Shown in pieces: positions 22,789 through 34,158 of a stretch of DNA of 64,000 nt (positions are counted from its first letter, which is position 1; every line of letters begins with the position of its first letter). A program made the translations under genes and the position numbers. Under the pieces are notes generated by a model. It made no database searches and had not been told where the DNA came from. It worked only from the letters and a program-made list of their open reading frames with translations. This DNA is from Lepeophtheirus salmonis (taxonomy: Eukaryota > Arthropoda > Copepoda > Siphonostomatoida > Caligidae). The stretch is from assembly GCF_016086655.4 (NCBI RefSeq), contig NC_052134.2, positions 33,417,971 to 33,481,970 of the forward strand, given 5' to 3'.

Positions 22789-23378
22789 AATGTACTTTAA
22801 AGTTGAAATAAATAACTCAAGCTAGTATATTTATACAGAATAAGGCTTAAATTAAACGAAAATGAACCTAAAATATAAAAGAAAAATTAGTTTGAAAAAC
22901 TAAAATATTGATTTCTAGTTGAATCAGAATGAGAATATAGTCCAATCAATATAATATAATAATATAATACATAGAATTAGTATATTCAGTGAAATATATA
23001 GTTTTCATATGGTGAAACCATAAGATTTGTAGCCATTTTTCCCTTTGAAATCGAATAAATCTTTTAATTGCCAGAGCTGGCTGAATTTATAAAATATCAG
23101 TATTTTTTTTTTGTTGTTGTATATTGAAAAACCTCATAATAAAACAGCAAAAGTTTCATGATACCAATCCAATGTTTGAATTTTTTGTGACACTTTAGGG
23201 CCCATGCAAGAGATCCCAGGGTTTCAAACCAAACTGCCTAAAGAGCTATGATAAAAGTGGGTGAAAAGAGCCTTGTCAGGGTAGAAAGGCCACTTTTGAC
23301 CCTATTAATGAAAGAAACCCATCTCTTCAGTTACAAGACTCTTTTCAATGAGTCCTTTGAGTTCTTTCAAACTCTTTT

Positions 23379-23594
23379 TTATTACTTTGGCCCTACTACA
23401 GCCCTGATGACAACTCCCTCGACTACATATTTTCGGTATATGTCGACGGGAAGGCCTGCAGCGTCTGTCATCCAAGCACCGAGTCTCTCAAAGCTACTTT
23501 CAGCCAACATAAGGACAACATCCATATGGGGTGCCAGGCCTTTCACCACCTAGAAGCCATTATTACCTCTAAGGGCGGCTACATTAATGATTAA
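23379..23594 (+). pseudogene. mariner-type transposase, C-terminal 71 codons in frame
   Basis: The frame is open from the third catalytic region to the natural stop. LLLWPYYSPDDNSLDYIF contains the catalytic Asp in the SPD motif. Next comes VDGKACSVCHPSTESLKATF, and the end is CQAFHHLEAIITSKGGYIND followed by TAA. This is the standard C-terminal architecture of mariner transposases. The Leu-Asn-Pro of SPDLNPLDY has changed to Asp-Asn-Ser. About 8-10 residues of the final helix region are missing compared with what I expect. Upstream, at 23,248-23,378, a 44-codon frame has no clear transposase match, so the N-terminal and core parts are lost. Confidence 0.8.
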
Positions 23595-23885
23595 GAGAGC
23601 TCAGCACACATCTATTTATAGTATTAATTTTGTTGAAATTCTATTGTTGATTACTATCTCATATCTTGTTGAAGTTTAAATTCAACATGTTCAGATTATG
23701 ATGTACCACTCAGTTATGTTTTTCAAGATAGTTTTGAAACTGTGGATTCATGGACATAAACGTTATATGTTTATCTTTTATTGATGACTGATTTTATTTT
23801 TTTAATGATTGATGGCCAGAAGAGAGAGAAAAGACAGTTAAAATATTAGTGAAACATTAAACAACTTCATAAACTAAGTTTATTA

Positions 23886-23985
23886 TTTCACGCAACCTCG
23901 ATCAATAAATTACACTAGAAGAATAACACTTTATCTACTGAAATCTGATTTTTAACATTGATTCGAGACAAAAGATGAACTTATC
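23886..23985 (-). repeat. dispersed repeat R3, inverted partial copy
   Basis: The minus strand reads TAAGTTCATCTTTTGTC at one end and GAGGTTGCGTGAAA at the other. These are the two ends of the R3 copies at 5.5 and 13.2 kb, with a shortened middle. Confidence 0.55.
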
Positions 23986-25378
23986 GCAATATAAAATTTT
24001 AATCCAATTAAAATGCAAGGTGATAATTCTCCCTTCCCCTACTGCCATTTTTATTTTTTTCACCTTTTTTGTTAGAGTTTGTTTAAGTAGGGTATGCAAG
24101 GGATTTTTACGAAATTCACAATCTCTGGAGTGGACAATGAATAATCAAATAATCTTTAAAAAACAATGAAAATTATTATAATCTATTGTGATTACACAAT
24201 ACAAATGTTTTAAATTATATTGATGATATGACAAAATGATATTCACTCAGAGCAAAACAGCATCGACAGCTTTTAAAAATAACTGTTCCAGCCACAAAGT
24301 TAATTTTCAAGAGTTAATACATTTCATCTCGTTTTTAATTTTAAAAAACTGTTGATTTATTTTTTTCCCAAAATAATCTTTTTATCTTATCTTTTATTCA
24401 AGAAAATCTATATTTTTAACGATGGATTTTTTTTTTCATATTTCCGACTAAGTTCTGTAACTGAAAAAATATACACCAAAGGCACTTTAAATTCTAGGAA
24501 GGCAAGGGATGTAACTAAAATTTCTACTTGCAGGTTGAATAGCTTGAGATGACATTTTTATTTATTTAATCTTGAAATTTTAATAACTTTTTTTTAGTTA
24601 AAAGCCCAAAATTAGAAATTATTTTTAGAAAAGAGAATTTAACTAACATTATACCCCTGAGTAGTCACAGGTCTTGAGAACGCAATTAAAAATAAACGAT
24701 TCTGCAGTTATAGTAGAATACAGTTTTATTATTTTTTTATTAAGGTTTTCATTTTATATACACAAATTTCATAAGAAAGAAATGAAGGAAGAATAATCAC
24801 GTAAACAAAATTCACATAAATAAACATTATAGTTTATAATTATGCCTATCCTAAAAAACATACCTAATCATCATTATATACATATTACTGATTTTTTTTT
24901 AAAAACTAAATAAAATCTGTCAACATACATAATTCGTAACAGACATACAAGCATATAACAAAAACCGAAACATGAGCAAATAAGAATAAAATATAAGACG
25001 CAATTCACAATTAAAAGTACAAACCTTCTCCATAGTAAGACTATGGAAAGTTATATTTATATTTTAGCCTGGGGAAGGAGAACAACACCCTATCGTTCTC
25101 CCGCAGTTATGTAACTCTACCGATTAATTAATTATCTATAATCAAAATATCACTTTATGTCGACCCAGATATAATTTCATTCTATTTCAAAGTAGTTTAT
25201 AATTTCAATACAAATTGCCAATTTTATAATTCATATAAAACTTAACTAAGCCAGAAGTGGTAATCTATCACTTGAAGTACCATGACCAAATTATGAAATA
25301 CGTCATTTTTATGGAATCAAGAAAGATAAATCAAAACCAATTCGTTATATGTATTAATACCAAATTTACCCATATCTT
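23986..25378. other. unannotated stretch
   Basis: Short frames at 23,975-24,169 and 24,352-24,552 are dominated by Phe, Ile and Lys. A perfect 7-bp hairpin (CCATAGT / ACTATGG) lies near 25,032. No gene is supported. Confidence 0.45.
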
Positions 25379-25860
25379 TTATTCAATACGTCCTCCTTTA
25401 TACAAAATTACAGGATCGACACGCCGCTGAATAGATTGTCTGCTCTTGACTATGAATGCCGTGTCCATTGTGCACCACGCTGTCATAATCACTACTCGGA
25501 GCGAGCCAAAATTTGGATTAGAGGTGCAGCAGAGGCTCTTTTCCATGACACTGTAAAGTCCAGGGGTTTGAGGTCCAGCCAGAGAAGAGTCACAATGAGG
25601 AAGACCATAAATCATACATATTGTTGTTGTAGAAAATTTGGTTCTTCTTGGCTGTATGAGAGGGAAAGCACCATTCTAATCCTACATTTACATACCTCTT
25701 GATTTTGTAGTCCGTCTGGATTGAGATGCCAAGAGCAGTCTTCTCGCTGCAGACATGGGTTTTGAAGAGTTTTGCCACTTTTGCTGTTTTTCCAACATTT
25801 TTATACTTATGAGATATGGGATATAAACAAAATTTGTTCATTTTTGTTTTAGTTGTCATT
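25379..25860 (-). pseudogene. mariner-type transposase, deleted copy with C-terminus
   Basis: The minus strand carries a possible N-terminal helix-turn-helix segment (KTAKVAKLFKTHVCSEKTAL, near 25,770). It then jumps to AKKNQIFYNNNMYDLWSSSL, to a frameshifted third catalytic block (LDLKPLDF, near 25,560), and to a long in-frame C-terminus (VVIMTAWCTMDTAFIVKSRQ, then RRVDPVILYKGGRIE and TGA). The C-terminal IQRRVDPVILYKGG pattern is the usual (F)RxRxxxVIxxKGG ending of mariner transposases. The same family is represented on the plus strand at 5,890-6,214. At least one frameshift and an internal deletion make it inactive. Confidence 0.75.
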
Positions 25861-26229
25861 TGATTGCCTAATAGAATATCGTTTAAAAAATGGGTATGAC
25901 ATCGTAATTAAATGGTAGGACAGGTTTTGGGTTCCCACTCAGTAGATCTGAAATTTCCTTTTCTGAATTTCCCTATAATAGACCAAATTTTATTTAAATC
26001 TGATAGAAAAAAGGGTGAATGTTCCATGGAATAGCCCATAATATTATAATCCATTGAAGTCACGCTCAATAATAATAAAAATTAAATTCCTCTGTATCTT
26101 CATTTGCATGTTGCTTGACTTTGTTCCCAAGAAGTACCCTGATCCTTCCTTAATAAAAAAATCACACGAGTTTTTGCGTGACCAAGTACATACATAGTAA
26201 TACAATATCTATGTAAATTGGAATTCATT

Positions 26230-26242
26230 CCCCCCCCCCCCC
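26230..26242 (+). repeat. poly(C) run followed by A-run
   Basis: About thirteen C residues followed by seven A residues, which is unusual in such AT-rich DNA. A misassembly or length error here would not be surprising. Confidence 0.7.
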
Positions 26243-26441
26243 AAAAAAATCCTCATGTATCATTGCGTGAGGCTTCAAAAATGAATTTGTTGTTTTTGTT
26301 CACAGATATTCTATAAAACAATAGGGTATACAATTATGATTCATTTAGTGATATTCTTTGTAACCTGTCAAGACAAGAGCAAGCTAAAATGATTCTACGA
26401 TAAATCATCATCTATTTTAACAAAAAATTAGTCATATTAAC

Positions 26442-27721
26442 TAGGGATATACCAATACCAAAATTTTCAGCTGATTCCGGTTACAATCCCCATACCATAT
26501 TTATGGACGATTCCGATTCATTATTGATATAAAAGAAATTCATATACAAATAATTGGAATCGACGAAGCTTAGGGACAACACCCTCGGGAATTTTTTTAC
26601 TCTCGAACTCAGTGTGCATAGGCTGGTGCTCAGATGATTCCTAAAGAAAGAATTATACGTTTGGTAAATGTATATGGACTACACACAAGATTCCTAGGTT
26701 AGATGGAGCGAATAAAATACTATAATGTTTACTCTTACTTAATTAGTGAAACATCATCTAACCAATTTAAGAAAAAAAAATTGAAAAATGTAGACCCTTT
26801 TTGAACTTTTTATTAATTACATATAGGAAAAAACTACATAAATTTATCAATCATAATTTGATAAATAAGTTATAATTTAAAAAGTTAATTTTCCTCCGTG
26901 GTCAGGAGTTAATTTATTTCTGGTTTGCTCATATATGGGATTTTGACGCCCTTCTTTTGTTAGATATTTAAAGTCAGTCTCCTTGGTCCTCGGCCTCAAA
27001 TTTAATTTCAACGGCCTCACTGATACAAGAAATACTTGCAACAATGGGAACAGGCTATTTTCTATTATTTTACTGGTCCGTCCCGGATAAAATCAAATTA
27101 TCCTGAACTGTCTGCAGTTCCTAATTGAGTTTTATACACTTGCTAAGAATTGAATTATGTATAAACCAGTGCTTGAGTCCGGACTTGTGTCTTTTTTAAT
27201 GGATTCGAGACGGATGACTCGAATTTGACTCCGAAAATATGGACTCAATTTCATTTCGATTATAATAAATATTATTCAACAAACATATAAAAAAGAAATA
27301 TTAATTGAAAAAGTTAGTAAATGGTTTCCGAGTAAACCAACCAAGCCAACTCCTACCGTTACGGACTTTTTGAACGAGTCATGATACAATTCAAATATTT
27401 GGTACACTAAAAATGTGTATATTTCTAAATTGGTACTTTCAAGTGCATTTGTTAAACAATCCTGTAAATTTGTAATATCCTTCTATGTACTTTCCCAACT
27501 TATTTTCTTTTTTTCAATTTTCTGAACGACGTCATATAGTTCAGCTCTTTTATTGTTTTTTAATATTAATTTTCTCTCTAAAATAGAGCTCAAATATTAT
27601 CTATATAAATAATTATGCATAGGTATTGGTGGAACCAGCAGTATTGAGCTGATTCCATAATCGATTGCCATACTTCAAAAATACCGGTTTTCACTTATTC
27701 TGATGCACATGTACACCCCTA
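26442..27721. mobile_element. hAT-type transposon remnant with perfect 8-bp target duplication
   Basis: The identical octamer ATATTAAC flanks both sides (26,434-26,441 and 27,722-27,729). The left end is TAGGGATATACCAATACCAA. The right end, read inverted, is TAGGGGTGTACATGTGCATC, so 9 of the first 12 bases match. Subterminal blocks (TTTTCAGCTGATTCC on the left; GAGCTGATTCCATAATCGAT on the right) are shared in inverted orientation with the element at 2,918-3,563. At 1,280 bp it is longer than that copy. On the minus strand, a broken frame near 26,890-27,070 could be the C-terminal end of a hAT transposase, but the match is too weak to assert. A CTTGAGTCCGGACTTGTGT-like block lies near 27,175. 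Confidence 0.85.
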
Positions 27722-28302
27722 ATATTAACCCTTAAAATATGCTGCAAGTTGTAGTTATAGCCAAATTTGATCGTCACAACAAAATATTTAGAAATTGATA
27801 TACATTATTTGAAAGGGTCCATATCGGAGCCAATTCCAAAAAAGTTCAAATTAAAAATCAAGGGTATTTTAAATTATCGGACAAATTGGAATACAAAGCC
27901 TATAATTGACTCAAATATATTTATAAAATATTGGCACGTATGCCATTATATGTATATGAAACTGTTTAAGTTGTGGATTTATACTTTTTCCCCTATACAA
28001 AGATATTTTCAATTTGAGAGCATCAAAAACAGATTATTATAAAGTAATATGTATCTCACTCCATTTTTGTCCTTGTATAGGTCATTATAATTTGAAGTGA
28101 TTTTGGCCATGTTTATGACCCTTGTAAAGTTATAAATATGATGGTTCTAGGACACTTTGCAGAACAAAATAATTTATTTATTTCATGATGATTATTCCTG
28201 CAATACTATGTAATAATTCGCTAGACAATAACAAACACATCTCGATAATTATAAGCTCGGAGACCACTTCAGGATAGAGGACTGTCGATCAAAACTTGAG
28301 CA
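27722..28302. other. unannotated stretch
   Basis: A 91-codon frame from 27,767 starts on a non-ATG codon and has AT-driven composition. I do not call a gene. Confidence 0.4.
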
Positions 28303-28460
28303 GGTATATAAAACTTCCAACACATTAGATCCAAACCATTGATTCATTCGATTTGTCCATTGGGTCTCAATCAGTGATTGATTAACTCCTTCTCTTTCTC
28401 ATTTATTTATTTATTGGGTGATTGTCATGATTTTTGTGAAGACGGTTTTAATTGCCGTTA
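28303..28460 (+). promoter_or_regulatory. possible TATA promoter and short first coding exon
   Basis: CAGGTATATAAAACTTCC at 28,303-28,320 is a good TATA box. An ATG at 28,429 opens MIFVKTVLIA, which has signal-peptide character, and a GTTAGT donor-like hexamer follows immediately. Arthropod genes for secreted and cuticle proteins often have this layout, with a tiny first exon ending inside the signal peptide. I could not find a convincing second exon downstream, so this remains a suggestion. Confidence 0.2.
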
Positions 28461-30639
28461 GTCGAGGCAACTCTTGAAGCATCCTCATAATGAAAAAATT
28501 CAATTATTAATTAATCAACACTGAATCATTGCAAATCATGATAAATAATTCAAACTTCATCCTTTAAAATAATAGCAATATTAAGTTAAATCATAATTAC
28601 ATAGTATTGAAGTATGAATCATCATGAAATATATTATTATCTTTTTCGATAAAGTGTCTGTGCAAGAAATATGATACCATGAGTTAATAATGTAGACAAT
28701 ATTTTTTACGGATAAATCAAAAACTAGAAAATATAAAAAAGTACATACCTATATTGACTCTTAAAATCGTATTTATGACGGTAAAAGAGGCTTGCTTATA
28801 TATTCCTAATTTCGAACCAAAAATCCCCTTATTTAAATTATAATGGTATTTGTCCTTCTAAAATTGACATGAGAGGCCTTCTTCCAACTTTATCAGAGTT
28901 ATTTGATCTTCCAAGCAGAAAATATTCTTGTGAAGGGGGAAGGGGGGGGGGTTTATTAATTCAAAAACGGGATAGTCTAATGAATATTAATAACATTCTT
29001 GACTTTATCATTTGATGTAACCCAAAATGTTGGGAACAAAAGAAGAGTCACATGCCTGAGTTGACGTGATGCTATTATCATACATTCTTGATAACGTTAT
29101 AATATGTTTAATAATGATAATTATTATCAACTTCACATGACTTGCTCAATTTATGAGATTGATACCAAGTTCGTCATAAGCAATAAGTAATATGAATAAT
29201 TGAGCCTGTCAAAAACTAAGTCTTATAGGAGTCATGTTCATTTTAACATCTCAACTTTTCCTAGAAAAATATTTTTTTGGCTATTTTAGTATTTTGAAAT
29301 AGTATCCACGAGCTCAAATTCAAGATCAACAGTCTATTTAAAGTAATGGTTACAAGATGGGTTAATACAAAAAAAGTTTGGAATATTTTTATTTTTTGTC
29401 ATAAAATGTAATTTTCAGAAATACATTGTCTGTGGAAATTGAGCCATAGGCTCAGGAGATAGGACTATTTGACCTTAGCAGTATACCACAATTTTTTCTT
29501 AAACTTAAAAAAAACAAAAATAAATATCTCGAAAGTAATCACTAATGAGTTTGTAGTTAAAAATTTACATGTTTACTAAATTTCATTAGTTAGTTGAGGA
29601 AAAGATTACACCATTTTTGGAGGGGCGGTTTATTGTGGAATCATCCATCTATAAAAAAATTAATTAGGACCAGAAGTTAGTGGATTTTTCGCTAGTTTTT
29701 TCTAATTGTTTGACTATTCTTCACTTACTTGTAGAAAATTGTTCACATTCTCAAAATAGATAATTTTATTTTACCAATCAGCCATCAGATCATTGATAAG
29801 AAGAACGAATAGTACGAAAATCGACCACTGACAAAAAAAAAAATATTGTAAATAACGCCATGATGACTAAAACAATGTAACATGTTAATTTCTACCACAT
29901 TACTCAACCATTCCTCCATTATATCCTATATTAATTCTGATGAGCTACAAAAGTTCTTGATGTACCAACCATGTTATAAATGCTGGATCCTGAAAGGAAT
30001 AAATGGTGAGCAAAAGCGCGCAGGAGTCAAAGCTCATAATCATGGAAATAATAAACCTACATCATATATAAATTCTGATCCTTTTATGGCAAGGGATTTT
30101 TAAAAAATGTGTCTTTTATGAGAGTGATTGGAGTGTGGGTTGAGAGTTATGTACATAATATGTACGACTATTCAACCTATAAAGAGTTTCATATGCATCG
30201 TGATTGGGTTGATCTGACTTCTTGCCAAGGCTATTTACGAGTCTTTTATCCGTTGACATTTTCCACTTTATTTATTTATCTGTTATTTTAGAGGTAATAA
30301 ACCAGTTTTGTTCAGTATACCGGTACTTTCGTCTCCATGTATATAGTCCTATCTTGATGGACGTAACGAGAAGTGACGAAAAGATTCCTTCAATTCCTGC
30401 CTAAGAATGATAATTAAATTTCAATATCATCCAGGTATGTTTTTGTTTCTCTTCTATGTTTATTAAATTTAATTGTCTTATAATTTAAACTTCTTAGTAA
30501 ATCACACCGATTTGAACATTAAACCGTTAAAGCCGTTCCCATTTCATTCGCATCTTCTCTCTACTTCAACATTCTATACGTTTTTTTGTTTTTATTTAAT
30601 GTTGTTGAAGGAGGAGAAATCCTAAGAAAATACACTAAA
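28461..30639. other. unannotated stretch with weak coding-like frames
   Basis: Frames at 29,882-30,103 and 30,109-30,291 (plus) have a fairly balanced composition. The first contains a strong donor-like AATGGTGAGC. Neither has a recognised motif or a completed exon structure. A G-rich tract lies at 28,935-28,951. Confidence 0.35.
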
Positions 30640-31170
30640 TGATTGAAAATGGAGAAGTCTTGTCAAATCGTCCTCAGAAAATAGACGGAGATATTGCAGT
30701 AAAGATGGACTGAAGGGGGGTTAGAGGGGAATCAATAACTGGATCATCCAGCACGTAGTAGAAGCTTCCGCTGGGGAAATGATTGACAAAAACCTGTTTG
30801 GCAATTTTTCATGGCAATTCGAAGAAAGAAAAAGTAGGTGCTTGCAAGGTTCGTGAAGAAACGACTGACAAAGCTCGGTTATATTTCACAAGAAATATCT
30901 TCTCAAATCATTAATGCCAATCCCTACACAAAATGGCAACAAAAATGGTTCCAATATAGACTTGCAACCTCTTCCCTATAAAGGAACAAATCAAACAAAA
31001 GCTTCTTTTATAAAACCTCAATAGAAACTTCATATCATCTTCTCTACTATTGTCAAAAAGTGAATCCGATTACAAAAAGGTTTGATAATATAAAACTAAG
31101 AAAAGTGTGGAAAGAAACTCTCGCCCACATACTGGCTCGTAACCCCCTCTATAGGAGGAAAAGTGTAAGA
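30640..31170 (+). pseudogene. coding-like remnant, family unknown
   Basis: Successive open stretches in different plus-strand frames look protein-like: NGEVLSNRPQKIDGDIAVKM (30,645); FVKKRLTKLGYISQEISSQI and onward to WFQYRLATSSL with TAA (30,850-30,980); and LRKVWKETLAHILARNPLYR (31,090-31,155). The ETLAHIL run recalls the C-terminal finger region after the reverse transcriptase of some non-LTR elements (C..C...ETLAHIL..C), but the cysteines are not in place. Frame changes and stops indicate decay. It could be a retroelement end or a lost cellular gene. Confidence 0.3.
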
Positions 31171-31942
31171 AAGTGAAATTCTAAATTTCTTTGCATAATC
31201 TACATCTGCAAATCTTTAAAAAAATCACAATTCCATTTGGACTGGCGGAGATAATTGTGCGTCTCATGAACTCTATAGACTAAGAAATTTTATTTTTATA
31301 CCATTTTACTTATGTCTTTTAACAAAATAGGAAAATCATATAGTTGGTAATGATGACAACAGTTTGGTGGTCAAAGGCAAGAATTTGTGAAGACAATACT
31401 AAGAGTCAGGATTAACTAATTGAAATCATAGTTTTTAAAGGATCGAGGTCAAGAGAAAAAAAATATCTTAAATTTTATTTTTTATTATATTAAAATAAAA
31501 ATGAAAGTTTTAGTCTAGTTGTGTTGTCCTTGACACCGAAGACCAACAATTTTAAAGGATTCCAGACCAATGAAGGACCAAAACTTTAGTAAATCGAGAA
31601 GGAGACGAAGTCATGAAGATCTCAATAGCCACATCACCAGATTACACAGCTCTGACTCATAAGATATTGCCAAAAAGAGGAAGTTCCGACTAATCTATGT
31701 TACAATAAATATGTTAATTGAAAAAAATTGGGATATATCAGTCCCAAAATATGTTCAATCCGTCCGAATCTAACGCAAAAGCAGTTCCATAAAACAATTT
31801 TTAGTAAATAACGACATCAAAGATGTCAGCCAGTGACGTCAAAATCAGTTCATCTCAGAAAATTAAGTCTAAATAACAAATAATGATTAATTATTTCTGT
31901 AATTGTAAGATACTTGAAGCATTACAAATTTAATTAAATAGG
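31171..31942. other. unannotated stretch
   Basis: No supported gene. One TGACGTCA palindrome lies at 31,834-31,841. Confidence 0.45.
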
Positions 31943-32080
31943 CTATAAGCAAACTAAAAATACTAAATATTATTGTAATTCAGGGAGATATATTTTTTGG
32001 CCCCAAAATAACATCACTTAATGTATCTTTGCTTACAAACTAATATAAGTAAATAAAACTCATACTTCCCTTATTAAAGT
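31943..32080 (+). repeat. dispersed repeat R2, diverged copy
   Basis: ATAAGCAAACTAAAAATAC at the start and TTACAAACTAATATAAGTAA with ACTCATACTTCCCTTATT at the end match R2. The middle has diverged. Confidence 0.55.
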
Positions 32081-33867
32081 ACTTTAATAAAACATTAATT
32101 AAAGTAATGTTTTCCAGAGGGCGCTTTAAAATGTATCACGTTTATAAGGAGCAACATTAGGAATAGAATTAGGAATGACATTAATTTCAATTCCTTTTGA
32201 AAAAACTAGTAAGTTGTTCCGAGCAAAAATCGTAAATTGGTGCTCAAATTTTATTAAATAAACAAAGAAAGACACGATGAACTTGGTCTTTTATATGAGG
32301 ATTACTCATAACCCCCCAAAAATTATGTTACTCCCCTTATTCTTTTTTGAGAATATTAAAGCATGTAAATCGGCAAAACTTATTTTTTTATTCGGATTAA
32401 AAAAGTTGCACGTCCACATGAGGAAGAAAGCTGCTTTATTCCTTCCGGCTAAGAATGTGAATCATATAATTACTAATAAGAGAAAAGAAAAAAAACCATT
32501 TTTAAATTACAAATTGTCAATAATACTATATAAAATTTGATTTTTGACGGACAAAAAAATAGTAAGTAGTGTCATGAGTGTACACAAGGGGTAAACTGGA
32601 TGGGCTTTTGTCTCCCTAAATCAAAAATTTTGTCTTTCTTACCCCAAAATTATTATTGATTATATATATAGACTCAAAAAATACTGGAGGAGCCGCATAA
32701 TTAAGCTCACAGCATATATCTATTAAAAACGGATTCAAGACTAATAAGAATTAATGATCATGAACGAGAAAAATCCCTTCTTTCCATCACTCCATTTTTA
32801 TTAAATGTATTCATCATTCAAGGATAATTAAAATCAAAAATGCCAAGAGCCAATTGTAGTGTGCTACTCTCTTTTCTTCTACAAGGCGTTCATATCTCCT
32901 ACCTCATTACGCAATTATGAAGACTTATATATATATTCTTTATATAAAAACATACCTATATATGTATACGAGAATATAGACACTAATGAATCCGTTATTT
33001 AATAATAATAAAAACAAGAATGAAATAAAATACTTTACTTTATATTAGCGTATGTTTCATAGCGTATATCATCGATGTTATTCTATTTTATGATATCTTA
33101 GATTATAATTGAATATATATATATATAACATATTTCTTATTGGATAATATGTATTTCTACAAGTGTATATATAATTTATAGGGCATATATAGAAAAACAA
33201 AAAGTTTTTATTCTTCTTTAAATGCAATCTGCCTCACATGTCTAAAACAATTGCAAACATTCAAGTCAATAAAAAAGTTTTAACAGATTGAATTGATAGT
33301 TAAAAAAATAAGATGTTTTTTTATGATAAACCCTAGGAGATAAATAATAAATATTCTGTAAAAAAATAGTATAAAGATTTGGAGTGTGTCGATTGGTATG
33401 AGGATGATTGAATTTATTTGTCATGCTGGATATACTTTTTTACAATCCTCTTCGAATTATTATAGGACAGAGTAACATAATGTGTTGTGAGTTTACACTA
33501 AAGAAATGTTGAACAAATAGGATCAAGTGCCTACATTTTCCTCCATTATTGGAAAACTACTACCCATAAGCCGAATGTGGATAAGCAAATACTATTATTT
33601 ACGTGCCAATAAGCTTTTAAGAAGTGATGCAGATAAAGTTTCTATATTTTTACACATAACAATCTCGATCGTCTCAATCAATTTTTCCTCAAAAAAGAGG
33701 GGGGAGAAAGTCTTTAAATGCAATAGTAGTTAGACGATTATTCTCAACTGTTTGACTATTCTCCATTTAATGGTATCTTACAAACAACATATAATTTGAA
33801 TTCAACCTATCAACATTAAGAACAAAAATAAAGGAGCAATATATATTTAGAAAGTTCACAGTTGACA
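32081..33867. other. unannotated stretch
   Basis: An 87-codon frame at 32,277-32,540 (plus) is Lys- and Phe-rich with no motif. An AT dinucleotide run lies near 33,113-33,127. Nothing else was identified. Confidence 0.45.
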
Positions 33868-34158
33868 TTAAAAAAAAGGGAATTTTTGATGTTTTATGGA
33901 TACCATTCTGAAAATCAATTCAGCATGAACATTGTCTACTCGATTTTTTGTTTGTGAAATAAACGATATTAGCGCCATATTGTAGTAACTTCCTTGATGC
34001 ATCTCTTTTAGGGAATATTTTACCCACTCCAGCTCCGAACCCTTTATTTGACTCTTAAAAATATGTTTGGCCTCTAAGATATTCATATAAATTAATTTTA
34101 ATAGGAAATGTGTGTAACATTCGAATGCAATATATGACGTCTCGGAAGGATTACTCAT
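33868..34158 (-). CDS. hypothetical 96-codon frame
   Basis: An ATG at 34,158 opens MSNPSETSYIAFECYTHFLL and runs to a TGA at 33,868. The composition is balanced (Glu, Ser, His and Met present, no homopolymer), and a segment such as KGSELEWVKYSLKEMHQGSY looks like an ordinary amphipathic protein sequence. No signal peptide, membrane segment or known motif is visible. There is no clear promoter or polyadenylation signal. It may be a small gene, an exon or a chance frame. Confidence 0.2.
   Translation of the reverse strand: MSNPSETSYIAFECYTHFLLKLIYMNILEAKHIFKSQIKGSELEWVKYSLKEMHQGSYYNMALISFISQTKNRVDNVHAELIFRMVSIKHQKFPFF

Noticed and set aside
23248..23553. 101-codon plus-strand frame
   Set aside because: Its second half overlaps the mariner C-terminus in a different frame, so at most the first 44 codons could be independent, and they show no motif.
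30109..30291. 60-codon frame containing YSTYKEFHMHRDWVDLT, faintly like the FEVHRNW motif of ALG6/ALG8 glucosyltransferases
   Set aside because: Only a few residues agree, an insertion is needed to align them, there is no ATG start, and the rest does not match the family.
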